The position numbers and the translations under genes were made by a program. The notes under the pieces are model-generated. The model ran no database searches, had not been told where the DNA came from, and saw only the letters and a program-made list of their open reading frames with translations. A stretch of DNA of 64,000 nucleotides from Heliopora coerulea. Its lineage: Eukaryota; Cnidaria; Anthozoa; Scleralcyonacea; Helioporidae. Every line of letters begins with the position of its first letter. Positions within the stretch are counted from its first letter, which is position 1. Below are positions 46,701 to 58,930 of this stretch, in pieces. The stretch spans positions 457,501 through 521,500 of the forward strand of contig JASJOG010000065.1 in NCBI GenBank assembly GCA_030142905.1, in the 5' to 3' direction.

Positions 46701-49700
46701 TATTTACAAATACGGTAGTCTGTCAGGCTGTATTAAAGTCTGTTTTCCAAGGAGCCGTATGAATGTTTACATAAATATTAACTTATTAAAATAGAACTAT
46801 AATAAAACGAAGATTACAAAGATTACATTAACTATACGCACATTATCACTATTACTTTACAAACACTTCTAAACTTTACACTTGTCCATGAGTCCATCTG
46901 TCTCCGAGGAAAGCCCTAAAATGCCCTAGGGAGATGTTGCTAGCCTTAAAAGATCTTGGTAGGTCATTCTACGTTTTAGCATCCGAATAGCTAATACTTT
47001 TTTAAGAAAATTTGTTTTGAGTTTATCTGAAGCTTAGTCAAAGCTATTATTACGTAAGCTATATGTTGGATTACTTGCGACTTTACAAATGTTAGAAGTA
47101 CTTTCCAGGTATTCTCCTTTTCTTATTTTGTACATAGATATAACTTTGTTGTCATCCTTTCCACCAATGGTTGCCAATTTAATTCTCTTAGGATATCAAT
47201 AGATCTAAATTCATATGATTTACCAGTAATGACTCTTGCCGCCCTGTTTTGCACTTTTTTGTAATTTTTCAAGTAAATAGTTACTTCAAGTATGCCAAAC
47301 AAGGCTACAGTAGTCAAAATATGGCAAAACAATCGCATTATAGACTGAGATCAGTGTTGCTTGTGGTAGAAATGCTTTCATACGCCTAATCATTCCTATA
47401 CCCTTAGATACCTTACTAACTATACTGTTTAAATGGGATTTCCATTCAAGTTAGTCATCAACTAGTACTCTCAGTGTTTTAGTTTCTTCCAACTTTTTTA
47501 TTCTACTTCCTCCAAGTTTGTGTTCAGGGTCGTTATTAACATTGTTTAGTCTCTGTCTAGATCAAACGATCATATATTCAGTTTTTTCTTTATTTAATGA
47601 GAGCTTATTAGCCAGCAACCGTTGATGTATATGTTTCAAATCTTCATTTAAATTTGATTGTACATCAGCAATAGAGGGACCACTTGTCGTTAAATTAGTA
47701 TCATCAGCGAACATACTAGCTTTGGACTTACGCAAGCAGTTTGGCAAATCGTTATTATACATAAGAAATAACTGTGGCCCCAAATTTGAGCCTTGCTGGA
47801 CACCACAGTGAATGATTTTCTGTTCAGAGATTGTATGGTAAACCTTACATATTTGAATTCTATTTGTTAAATATGATTGAACAAGTTTAACGTGGTTCTT
47901 CGTATGCCAAAAAGTGCTAATTTTCTAAAAAACAATGTAAATAACCCTGGCCGAAGCACTTGCAGTATCTGATGCAAATCTATAGCGAATCGCACTTGTT
48001 AGGTCAGAAATTTTGCATTAGACCTGCTGTTAGAAATATGGATAACCTTACCGGTGGATAAGTTCTGGCGACAGAGTCTGCGATCTTAAATTCTATCGGC
48101 CGAATAACTTTGTGCCATGGATAATGAGTAAAATTCAAGTTTGGTTATTCACAGAATGGACAATACGTGTCACTAATTAGGGTCTGTCTGGCTGATAAGC
48201 TGGCTGAGCTTCGAAACGTTAGTAAAAGGGGTAAGTTTTACGTCGCTGGATTTTGCTTATACGGCTGATAAGCCCTAGTTAGCGAACGGGATTGGCAGAA
48301 ATTTATCAGGCGTTGGGACCTAAAAATTGTGTGAAAATGTTCATGGGAAATGTGCGAGGTCAGATGATAACATAGGAAAAGTATGTGATGTTAAGAAATT
48401 CTGATTCGACCAAAATTTGACATAACTAGAGTTTGGTTCCCAACTGCAAATTACCAAAGGGTTAGGGACAGGGACGAGCTTAATGGGGGGCGTGGGGTGG
48501 GCGTCACGCCTACCCAATAATTTGATAAGCCAAAAAAGTCGGTCTGTGCTTCCAAACCTGGGAAAGCTTGTCGGGGAGAAATGAACGGAAAGAATTGGTT
48601 TAAAATTAAAAATTTTCTAAAAGTTGTTTCTAATAGCTGGACGAAAAGCAAAATTGAAAATTTTTCTGGAAGATTTTTTTTAATCATCAGTATTGTGATA
48701 GCAAATGAGAAACTGGGTTAAGTACAAATATGTTCCCAGCCGCCAGCACTACATAACTACGGAATAAGAAACGACATAGCTGTAGTCTAGTGGTTGACCA
48801 CGGCAAACCATATGTTGGAGGACTATCTAACAAACCCTTTAAAAAATCGGTCATAGCCCCTTGGCGCCCCACCCCCAGCACTTTGGTCTGTGCACATTTC
48901 TGGTTAAGGATATTTTTTAACCGTGGACAGTGAGACGAAAGCTTGTTACATCGAATAATTGCAGTCAGAGAAAATGCTTTTGCTTATATCCAAAAAGGAA
49001 AAACGGATGAAGGAAGCAATCAAGAAAACAATCAGAACGTTTATATTAAAGGGAGCTTTTGCCGTCTAGTCAGTTAGCCTAGTGCATCTTGATGAACAAC
49101 ACATCGCACAAATTCCATTCCGCGGCATTATTACTGTAGTTGTATGGTTGTTTGCGTGAATTATTTCTTCATGAAAACTAATTTTTGTCCTCTGGGTCAT
49201 TTAACAGTTTATATCAATTTTATAGTTTGGTGAAGACCGGCGAGCAACCAGTAAGAAGTACAAGTTTTCTGAGGAGAGGCTCTTCGTTTAGGTTCAGGTA
49301 AGCCGTTCCCTTTAAGAAGATTGTTTGGTGGAGAACTGTTCCTCTGTTTTCATTCCACTTGCATTTAAGTACAAGTGAATGAATGTAAGCTACAAAGTTT
49401 TCTTCATTGGTGTCTCTATTTCTCTTTACTGCTACGTCGTAAAACAAAGGATACATGTTGGTTTTATCTCCCTTCTTTCTCGTCTTCATTTCATTGCGAT
49501 TATACGATGCAAGAAGATGGTTATATCTTTTCGTCAATTGTTTAAATTACATAGAAAGCAATTCCGGATAGACAACTTTGAAAAGAAAATTCTTGTATAG
49601 TTCATCAGAATCTTGAATATTTATAATGGACCTAAGCTGTGGAATTCTCTGACGCAAGTGGTTAAAATTACTACGGTTCAAAAAAACGTTCAAAATTCAA

Positions 49701-52700
49701 TTCTCGAATTCTCTTGTCAATTCGATACGGTCTCTGACAATGAAACTTAATATACTGTATAAGAAAATAAATCATCAAATTCTAAAACTATAATTTTCTT
49801 AACGAAAATGTGGTGGTGTTTTATACTTCCATCTTTATACTTTATACTTATGCATATGTTATTTACTTTATAACTTTATTCGTGATATGTAACAGCCATC
49901 AGACTTCAAAACAATCTTGCTATACTTTGCAGTGGGAGAACTCAGTTCCAAGTGACTAAGGAAGCAAAGATGAGTGCCAGAAAAGCGATGAAGTTTGAAA
50001 GGTAAATTTTGAAATGTTGACGCAATATGCTAAGATTGATGACTGTTAATTTTACCCTATAGTTACGGTATTCAAAGCTAGTAGTAAAACGTATATAGGG
50101 CCTCTTATGGTTATATGCTTTCGGCTAACTGCAGCTTGTGATATTGATTTTGTTCTAATTCCTATTCACGGCTTCAACCGGAGTTGCGTCGTTATGTGAA
50201 CGGTTTTAGATCGTTGTAGTAATGATTTTTCATTGCTTTACTACAGAACGAGAAGTGAACGGTATTCTAAAAGGTCAACTATCGGTAAGTAAAGCACTTC
50301 ATCTGGAATTGATTCATATTCTTAAACAGAATTAAAACGGTGAATGTTCGAGAATTAGCGAAATGATGAGGTGGGTGACTCGAGTTGGGTTTATTCGGTA
50401 CATGTTTGTTGTATTTTGACTTGACTTGAGAGTTGAAGGTAGGCTTGAGAGTTGATATTGAAGTATAGAGACTTGAATGGACTTGTGAATCTGTCGTTTG
50501 ACTTTCAAGGTTACCCAAGCTACGCTAATTACACGACTGAAAATTGTTCTTCATGTCATGCTGTTAGTTGTTTTGTTGTTTTGATTGTATTTTTTTGTTT
50601 TTTGATTTTCTTTCAATCTAATTTAGTTTGAGTTTTGGTTTTTACTTTCTCTACTCTTTTCCATAGGTTATATTCGCGTTGGCTCACGAGTGTGGGCTAA
50701 AGCGCTGAATGGAGACTACTATAAAGGAACCGTGACTGGATTAGGGGAAAAAGTGCATATTAAGTTCAACAACGACGACACAGTTGCGCATGAGCGGGAT
50801 ACCGAAGACTGTGTTATTTTTGACATGGAACCAAATCCCGAGGACATCCAAATTGGAACGCGAGTTATCGGTCACTGGCCATCTATTTCCGCTTACCTGT
50901 CAGGGACGGTTATCAAGATGGAAGGACAAAAGTATTACGTGCATTATGACGACGGAGATAAAGGCTGGAATAACATCCGACAGATTCGGATTTTAAAACC
51001 ACCAGTTTACTTTGGTAAGTTTTCATAATGTTTAAGATTGTATAGTTAACAGTTTGCTGTTAAAAACCCTTCGAATGACTAAAAAAAGTTTTTCGTCTTG
51101 AATCGGTGCTTTGATATACTGATAACGTCACTGTATTTTGTTGTAACATCTATTGACCGCTTTGTGTCCAACTTGAAACATAGCGAAGGAAAAGGAAATG
51201 ATATCATGTCAGAATTTATATGATATGCTCTGCAGCTACTCGGCGCCGCAAATTTCGAAACCGTAGACGGTCGGACACCTCCTTGATGGTCGGACGCATC
51301 ATCAGACTACGTCAACCCTAACCTTAACCCTAATCCTAACCAAAAGCATGTTCTAATGTTGAGAAACAAAATTAATCATTTAAATATCAAGAAACCTAAG
51401 TCTTACACTTAAAAGAAGCTGAAGAAAAAATTACAATAGAAGAACGTAAAACACGAGGAACTGTTCTACACACGAGTGTCTAGATATTTTTAAGACCCAA
51501 AAAAATTATAAATATCTAGACACTCGAGATTTTCCTCCTCTAAATTTTTTCAACTTAACAGTTAGCGGTCGAGTGTAAATGCCATAATGTTCTATCGAAC
51601 ATACAGTTACCTGCATATGTATTTGGCCCCCCCTTTCAAATTTCACTTTGAGAGGCATTGCAGTAAATCTATTATATTTAAAGAGCGTTATTGGAAGCTT
51701 GTTTACCAGATATCAAGAAGTTAGATTCCATAGTCCTGACAAAAAATGTATTATGGTCTCAATTGGGCAGTTCAGAATTATTTGGCTCCTTTAATAACTA
51801 TGCGAATGATGTTTGAAGTGTGTGATTTTCCAGTGGGAGTTGTGACTATAATGGCATTCACTTATCTTGACTATTATGTTTTGATAAAATACTCATCATT
51901 ATGCATCAGGTTCTACTATAAATAAAGCCAAACTGTGCAAAATCGATTGTTATTCAAGATCCACTCATGGGAAAAGTCAAAGAGATAAGCGAGGACTTTA
52001 GAAAGCGAATCGTTGCTCTTCACAAGTTAGGAATGGGCTAAAAAGCTGTTTCAAAGCGATTATGCCTGCCGTGCTCAACTGTACAGTACACAGTCAAGAA
52101 AGAAAAACGGTAGGGTACGGTTAAAAATCTCAACCGGTCCGGAAGAAAGAGGAAAATCTCACGAAAGTTGGAGCGGAATGTTACAACAAACCTGAGGACA
52201 TCAGTTAAGGACGTCAAAGCTCACCTTGTTACAGTGGGCGTCGACGTCTCAAATTCAACCATTGAGAGATACCTGCAGGTCTGAAAAGTTGCCGTCCCAG
52301 AAAAACCCCTCTCCTCAAGAAGTGCCATTAAAATGCACGCTTGAAGTTTGCCAAAGAACATGTTGAGAAGCGGGACAAATTTTGGGACGAGGTTTTGTGG
52401 TCGGATGAGACCAAAGTTGAATTGTATGGGCACAATGACCTCAAGACTGTATGGATGAAAAGGGCGAGGCCTACCATCCAAAGAACACCATCCCTACGAT
52501 CAAGCATGGCGGGGGAAACCTCATGCTCTGAGGCTGCTTTTCGTCCAGTGGTGTTGGAAAACTTGTTCGAGTCCATGGAATAATGAAAAAAGAATACTAC
52601 AAGAAAATACTGGAGGAAAATGTTCATGAATCAGCCCGTAAACTCAGTCTTGGAAGAAATTTCGTCTTTCAGCAAGACAACGACCCAAAGCATGCAAGCA

Positions 52701-55700
52701 AACTGGTCAAGAATTGGTTTCAGGACAAAAAATTGAACGTTTTGGAATGGCCATCACAAAGTCCGGATCTAAATCCGATCGAGAATCTCTGGCGGGAGTT
52801 AAAAGTTCGAGTTCAGGCAAAGGAACCAAAGACTCTTAATGAATTAGAACAGTATTGTGAAGATGAATGGAGCAAAATCCCTGTTAAGGTTTGCAAAAAC
52901 TTGATCTGTAACTATAAGAAGCGATTATTGTCAGTTATTACTACAAAAGACCATGCAATTGATTATTGAACAAAGGAGCCAAATACTCTTGAACTGCCCA
53001 CTTGAGACCATAACACATTTTTGTCAGGACTATTAAATCTAACTTCTTAATGTCTGGTAAACAAGCTTCCAATAACTTTCTTAAAAGTTATTCGTTGTAC
53101 TTTTTTTACTGTAAATATAATAGATTTACTGCAATGCCTCTCAGAGTTAAATTTAAAAGGGGGACCAAATACATATGCAGGTAACTGTACCCTTCACTTA
53201 ATCGGCATTACCATCATAAATACTGAACTCGTGGCCATGCTCTTGGCAACGGCCTCCGTAGCTCAATTGGCAGAGCATTGCACTAGATTCACGGAGTTGC
53301 GGGTTCGATTCCCAGCCGGACGGCCGAATGTTGCATCTTTCGCAACAGGCCCCGGTTGGATGTTAAAAATATCGAGACACTCGAGATTTTCCCTTTTCAA
53401 AAATTATCAACTTAACAGTTGGCGATCGAGTGTAAATGCCACAATGTTCTGTTCTACATACCGCTCGACCCATACTCTCTAGCATCTTTCAACATTGAGT
53501 TATCCACTATACAACGCTGTCGATCTGCAAATGCGGTAAAAAAAAAACAACAAAAAAAAAAACACCCAAAAAAAAAAACAACCAAAAAAACACAAAGAAA
53601 ACTAATAACACCGCGGGCGCAACGACATCCTTTTGAGCGGTGGAATCTAGATTAATGATGCGTCCGACCATCAAGGAGGTGTCTACGGTTTCGAAATTAG
53701 CCTCGACGCCCGGAAATTTAATCTCTTGACTAGGGCTTTCAATAACGTTTGAAGTAGGCGTATGCCCATACTAAATTAGGCGGCAAAAAACAAAGAGCCA
53801 TAAAGCCCCTTTCTGCAAAGGGAGTCTGGTGGCATGCCCCCCAGAAAATTTTAAAATCTAGACGCTCGGAAATGCGATTTCCAGTATTCTGGCCATCAAA
53901 TTTAGTTAACTCAGTGATGAATATTTATCAACAAAAGCAACAATTATGGAAAAGTTACCGGTGACTCAGTGACTCACAGCCGTCCGAGCTCCTGCGAAAG
54001 CCGGCTTCTAATGAAACCCCTGCGTGACTCCCGTCGATTGCGTGTGCATGACCAAGGAAGCAAGAATACCCGTCAGTCTGCCTTTCTGCCTATCTCTCTG
54101 TCTGCCCGTTTGCCTGCTAACCTGCCTGTTTTCCTGTCTGCCTTTCTTTCTGGTTTTCTTTCTTTCTGTTTTTCCCTCAATCGATCTGCCTGCCTGCCAG
54201 TCTTCCTATCTTTGCATTTGCTTTCCTTTTCTCTCTGTCGTTTTTTCACTGCCAGTCAGTTTGTTCACCAATCACTTATCCGGGTGCAAGAACACTATAT
54301 TGCCAATTGCTATTGCGTTGGACTTGTCACTAAAGCAAAATACTTAAGTGATCTTTACGAAAGCATATACCTGTTTTGAAGTATTTGACTTCATTAATAG
54401 ACATAAAGCGTGACATCGGGCACTTCTGCCTGCCCGTCTGATCTGTCAGTCTGGAGAAAGACCTTTGTTGCGGCTGGTCACGTGTGTACGACCAAAATTA
54501 TTCCTTTAGGGAGGGAAGGCCTTTTCAATTGCTTCACGTTCTGGCTTGTAATTTAATGTGCTTATTTATAAAGGAAGTGATTAAATAGAACGAGACGGTT
54601 GTTGCACCTTGCAACAAATTCTGCTGTGCCACCTTACCCTCAGCGAATATTTATTCTATCTCCCAAATTCTGGGAGACATGTGACCAGCCGCAGCCACGC
54701 TCTTTCTCCAGCAAGTGGAGGAGTGCCGAGTAAAAGACCCTAGGTACGAGGTTGTCAGTCTGCTTGTGTGTCTGGTCTGAGTGGACATCCGTTTTGTACT
54801 TGGTGAATGTTGACCTCATTGGCGCATACAAAGCGTGATGTCCGGCACTTCTCAGTATACGGCAAGCTTCACGCAGTCGCTTGACGTTTGAAAGCCAGCT
54901 AATGTACCATCGAAGTACTTTTCGTGTGTCTTGTCAACCAGGACGTGTGAGAGCCGTTTACAGTTTCTATAAACTACTTAGTCTTGCTTTCCCTCCGAAT
55001 TCAAGTATTTCAAATCGTAAAGTTTGTGTCTAGGGTCGCTGGTTCGATCCCCAGCCTGAAACTCTAGAACTGGTTTTTACGCAATTGGTCCCGGTTGGGT
55101 ATTAAAAGCATACGACTCTGACACTCGAAAATTTCCTTCGTCAAATATAAACTCCGTGAAATGTAAACAGTTTATATTTTGTGTATGTCCTCAAATTCAT
55201 AAATAACTGACTAGGAGAACGCAACCCCTTCCTTAAGCTTTAACCTCAGAGATAAAATTTCTGAGGGTAGAGGTTGACGAGCGTTCACCTTTCATCCGTA
55301 CTATTTCCAAGCTACCACATTCGTAATACATTGCATTGAGTATCATTATTAACATATCGTGGCTGCCGCATAGGCAACACATGTTTCGAATTTGCAACTG
55401 AGCTCGCCATCTGAGTGTCGGTACTCAGTGATCAGAGCGTCTCGCCGGTCGTCAGAAGGTTGCGGGTTCGATCCCCGTCTGGGGTTCAGAAAACGTGTTT
55501 TTTTAGGTTAGGGCTTTACTAACATTCATCTATCATCCGTACTATTTCCAAGCTCCCACATTTGCAATATATCGCATTGAATGACCATGATGTAGTTCTT
55601 GATTAACTATTTCCGCTGTCTTGCACAAACTTAGCCGAGGGTTACATCTTCACTAAGCCACTTCAACCTCTACGGTGTACATTTTCACTCACCCGTTACA

Positions 55701-58700
55701 AGAGTTAGGTACAAGTTGATGGGTGCTTATGCGATTTATATACGTACTTGTGTTTAACTGCAAGATTAATGGTGCCTTTCTCTTATGTTAGGGCCGGGTG
55801 CTAACTACCGTTCAAAAGTGAAGAAGAGCGAATCTTTCTTAGAAACGAGTATGACAGCCCGGCCAATAACTGTTGAGAAGCCATTGAAAGCTAAACAACG
55901 AAACAGGTACGCCGCGAACAACGGGAGAACAAAAAATGAAACCCCTCTCTCGAGCGGTGGTGAACAACCGTCGAACGAGATGATCGTTGAAGACGGTGAG
56001 CAATACAACGAAAGGAAAATTTCGCACTCTGGAACAAAAGGCAGCGAAAACGAAGAAGTAGGTCGACATAACAGCGAACCTTGCCAACGTTCTTCGTCAA
56101 GCGAGAAATCCAGGAAGCTCGAACACATACTACAAATGTCGAATGTTGCTACGGACGTAGATAGCGGTGAGCCTGTATTCGTTGAGCACGAGGAAAAGCG
56201 CGGTAAACAGATGCCCTCAAGGCATTACAGTGCTGATGGCAAACCTCCCTTACGCAGTCAAAGGTATATTTCATTTTCCGTAAAAGAGCTTAATACTGTC
56301 GCAAAAAAAAATTAAGCAAAATACTCGGGTTTAATTTTCAGAACGTCACTGGAAAACGTAAACTCCAATTTACCCGGTTCGATTGTCAAGTGCAATTGGT
56401 TGTCCTGATGCATCTGAGTCACTCTTGTGAGTTCTCTGGATTTATTGAGCTTAATCCTCTTAAAACAGCAGGGAGAGGATTATATCCAGGGGAAATGCAT
56501 CCAATGTGACATTTTAAATAACAGCCTGGAGTTTCAGTCTTCAAAATTTGCATTGGCGTAGAGAAATAGGACATATTGTGGCTAGTTCCGTGACTGGGTA
56601 GATCCTTTTATCCTTGTAAAAAATCTCCTAAAAGTAGGTTCTGTATTTAAACTGCTAAGAGCTGGCGAAGAGAATTTCGAATTTTGTTCATGTCAACTCT
56701 TAGTAGAAATAATGAAGATTTAGAGGATAAAAGCAAACTGTCTTTTTGGCCGCCATATGGGTGACAAATTCATGTCATCTCTCAGGGCTACAAAAACACA
56801 ACGCATTTTCCTTTCCTAAATATTTAGCATTCCAGCTAAAATTTAGCGTGAACGGCATTAAATATGTCCCAGTAGCTGTTTCTCTGGCGTGAGTTGCAAA
56901 ACCTTCACTTAATCGACTTTTTCCATTGTACAGGAAATTCATTGTAATTCGTGACCATTTCTATAAATGAAGACTTAGTTCTGTAAGCCAGTGCACGTTT
57001 TGAAAATCAAAACTCCAGAATTTAACATAAATCACCACCCTGAAAGCGCTTTCTGGGTTCATAATTCCATATCTGCTATTTCAAGAAGGTTGCAGTATCA
57101 TTAGTTTGACATCGTACATACGTCCAACGTTGTAAAGATTTCATTTACTAATCTTTTAAAAGATTTACCACAACTTACCGACGTTTCGTATGAACAGAAT
57201 GGATCTCTAATTCAATGCGGGTTTTCGCTGCAGTCTTTGCTAATGCTGGATAGTTTCCATAGGTGAAACAAACAACAATGACGTGTGGAAGCTATTTACT
57301 TTTTCAAACTATATTTTGTGCTTGCTCGCTCGCTCTCTCCGTGATGTACTTTTTATGCCCTCCAAAATTCAGGTTATTCTGTTATTGCCATCATCAAGCA
57401 TTTACCAACAGTAGTTGTTAAAGTAATTTATATATTAATGTTCTAGGAGTCATAATTCAGTAGACTTCACTGACCATGCAACAGATAAAGCGACGTGCCT
57501 AGAGAAATGGAAACGATGGTTATTCTTTTAGAGAGAATTGGTTTTAAGCTAAAGCATACCAAAACAAAAACAACGCGTAGTAGGAAAAATCTCAGATAAA
57601 ATCTTTGTCGCAGCATTGACATATATTGAGGCATCAATGGTATCTTTCATTCGCGGGAACTGTGACTCGAAAATCTTTTGCAACAGAACAAGTTTATTTC
57701 AATGGTACTACTCCATTGGTTCGGATAAGCGCCCACTCCAATATTTTACTGGTTTATTAGCCACATGTAGCTTTCCCATACCTGTAATACGATGGACATT
57801 TAAGCTTTGATCTAATCTCGCTTCATTGCCTTCACTGTTACACATGAAAAAAGAGTGGTGTTATTCTCAAAGTTTGAACTGGTATGTCCATGTACGCATA
57901 AAGTTCTTTCAGTCGCAGCATCCCCTCTTCAAACTGCTTGGCAGTAGCTAAACTGTTCTGGATAAGCGTCCAGGATGCTTCGAATTTTTACTGTGTACTA
58001 CGTAAGGATCAGGGCTTGTGATTTTAAGCAGTATTTTTAAATGAGGTTTAGTGAAGGACAGACTACAGAAATCAGGGTAAATTGTTATTTCTAAATTTCG
58101 AAAAGCGTTTTACTACATTGAGGTATCTACATGTTACCGCTGTTAGAACACTTTGTTTCTTTACAAAAATGATACTGTAAAAAGCCAGTGTGAAATCTTA
58201 TAAAGAAGGCCAGAATGTAAATTATCTTCTAAACCTTTAAACTGTTCATTTTAGGTCACCTCAAGGGAAAAACTCCGTATCGGTTGATCAGGTATATCTC
58301 ACCGTAATGACTTTGTCAAGGTAGTACCATAACCACAACAACAGCCACAAAAACAACTACAGCAACAACTACAACCACAACAACGACCCTAACAACAACA
58401 ACCACCACAACACCATCAGTAACAACAGCGACAAAATCACAACAACAGCAACCGCAATAATCACAACCACACCAAAAAAAACAGCAATAACCACAACAGC
58501 CACGCCAACAACAGCAACAAAACCAACAGCAGTAAACACGACTACAGCAACAACAGCTGCAACGACCACAACAAGAAAAATAAACACAACAGCACTAGAA
58601 ACAGTGGCGATGACTGCAACCGGAAAAAAACCGAACAGCGGAGTTGTGTGCAACCAGTTTTGCAACAAACCACATCAGAGCCTTTGAAACGTAAAAATTG

Positions 58701-58884
58701 GTATCTGACGTTAGGGTAGTTCTTCCAGCAAATGAAACACCAATGTTTCGATACTATTTCTTAATGATCAATGTTTCACATCGTGAAATAGGCAAGTCAA
58801 AAAGTTTTAAAACATGTTTACTGACGTTTCGTTGCGGCGTGGAACATCTTCAGAGTGTAGGTTTACAGGGATGAGAAAAAACTA

Positions 58885-58930
<46 letters not shown>

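Larger units (their letters stand above)
51251..53698. mobile_element. Inverted-repeat-bounded composite in intron 16
   Basis: 51251-51302 (AATTTCGAAACCGTAGAC then ACACCTCCTTGATGGTCGGA) recurs inverted at 53655-53698, apart from an 8-base difference. The 2.45-kb unit contains SINE pieces and a complete Tc1-like element. Whether the outer repeats are transposon ends or an inverted duplication is not settled. Confidence 0.65.

Noticed and set aside
51311..51345. Possible telomere or chromosome-fusion scar
   Set aside because: Only four imperfect CCCTAA units inside an intron; such short tracts are common by chance or from repair.
58369..58668. 99-codon Val/Ala-rich hydrophobic frame on the minus strand
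   Set aside because: Comes from the CAA/ACA simple repeat; a membrane protein is not supported.
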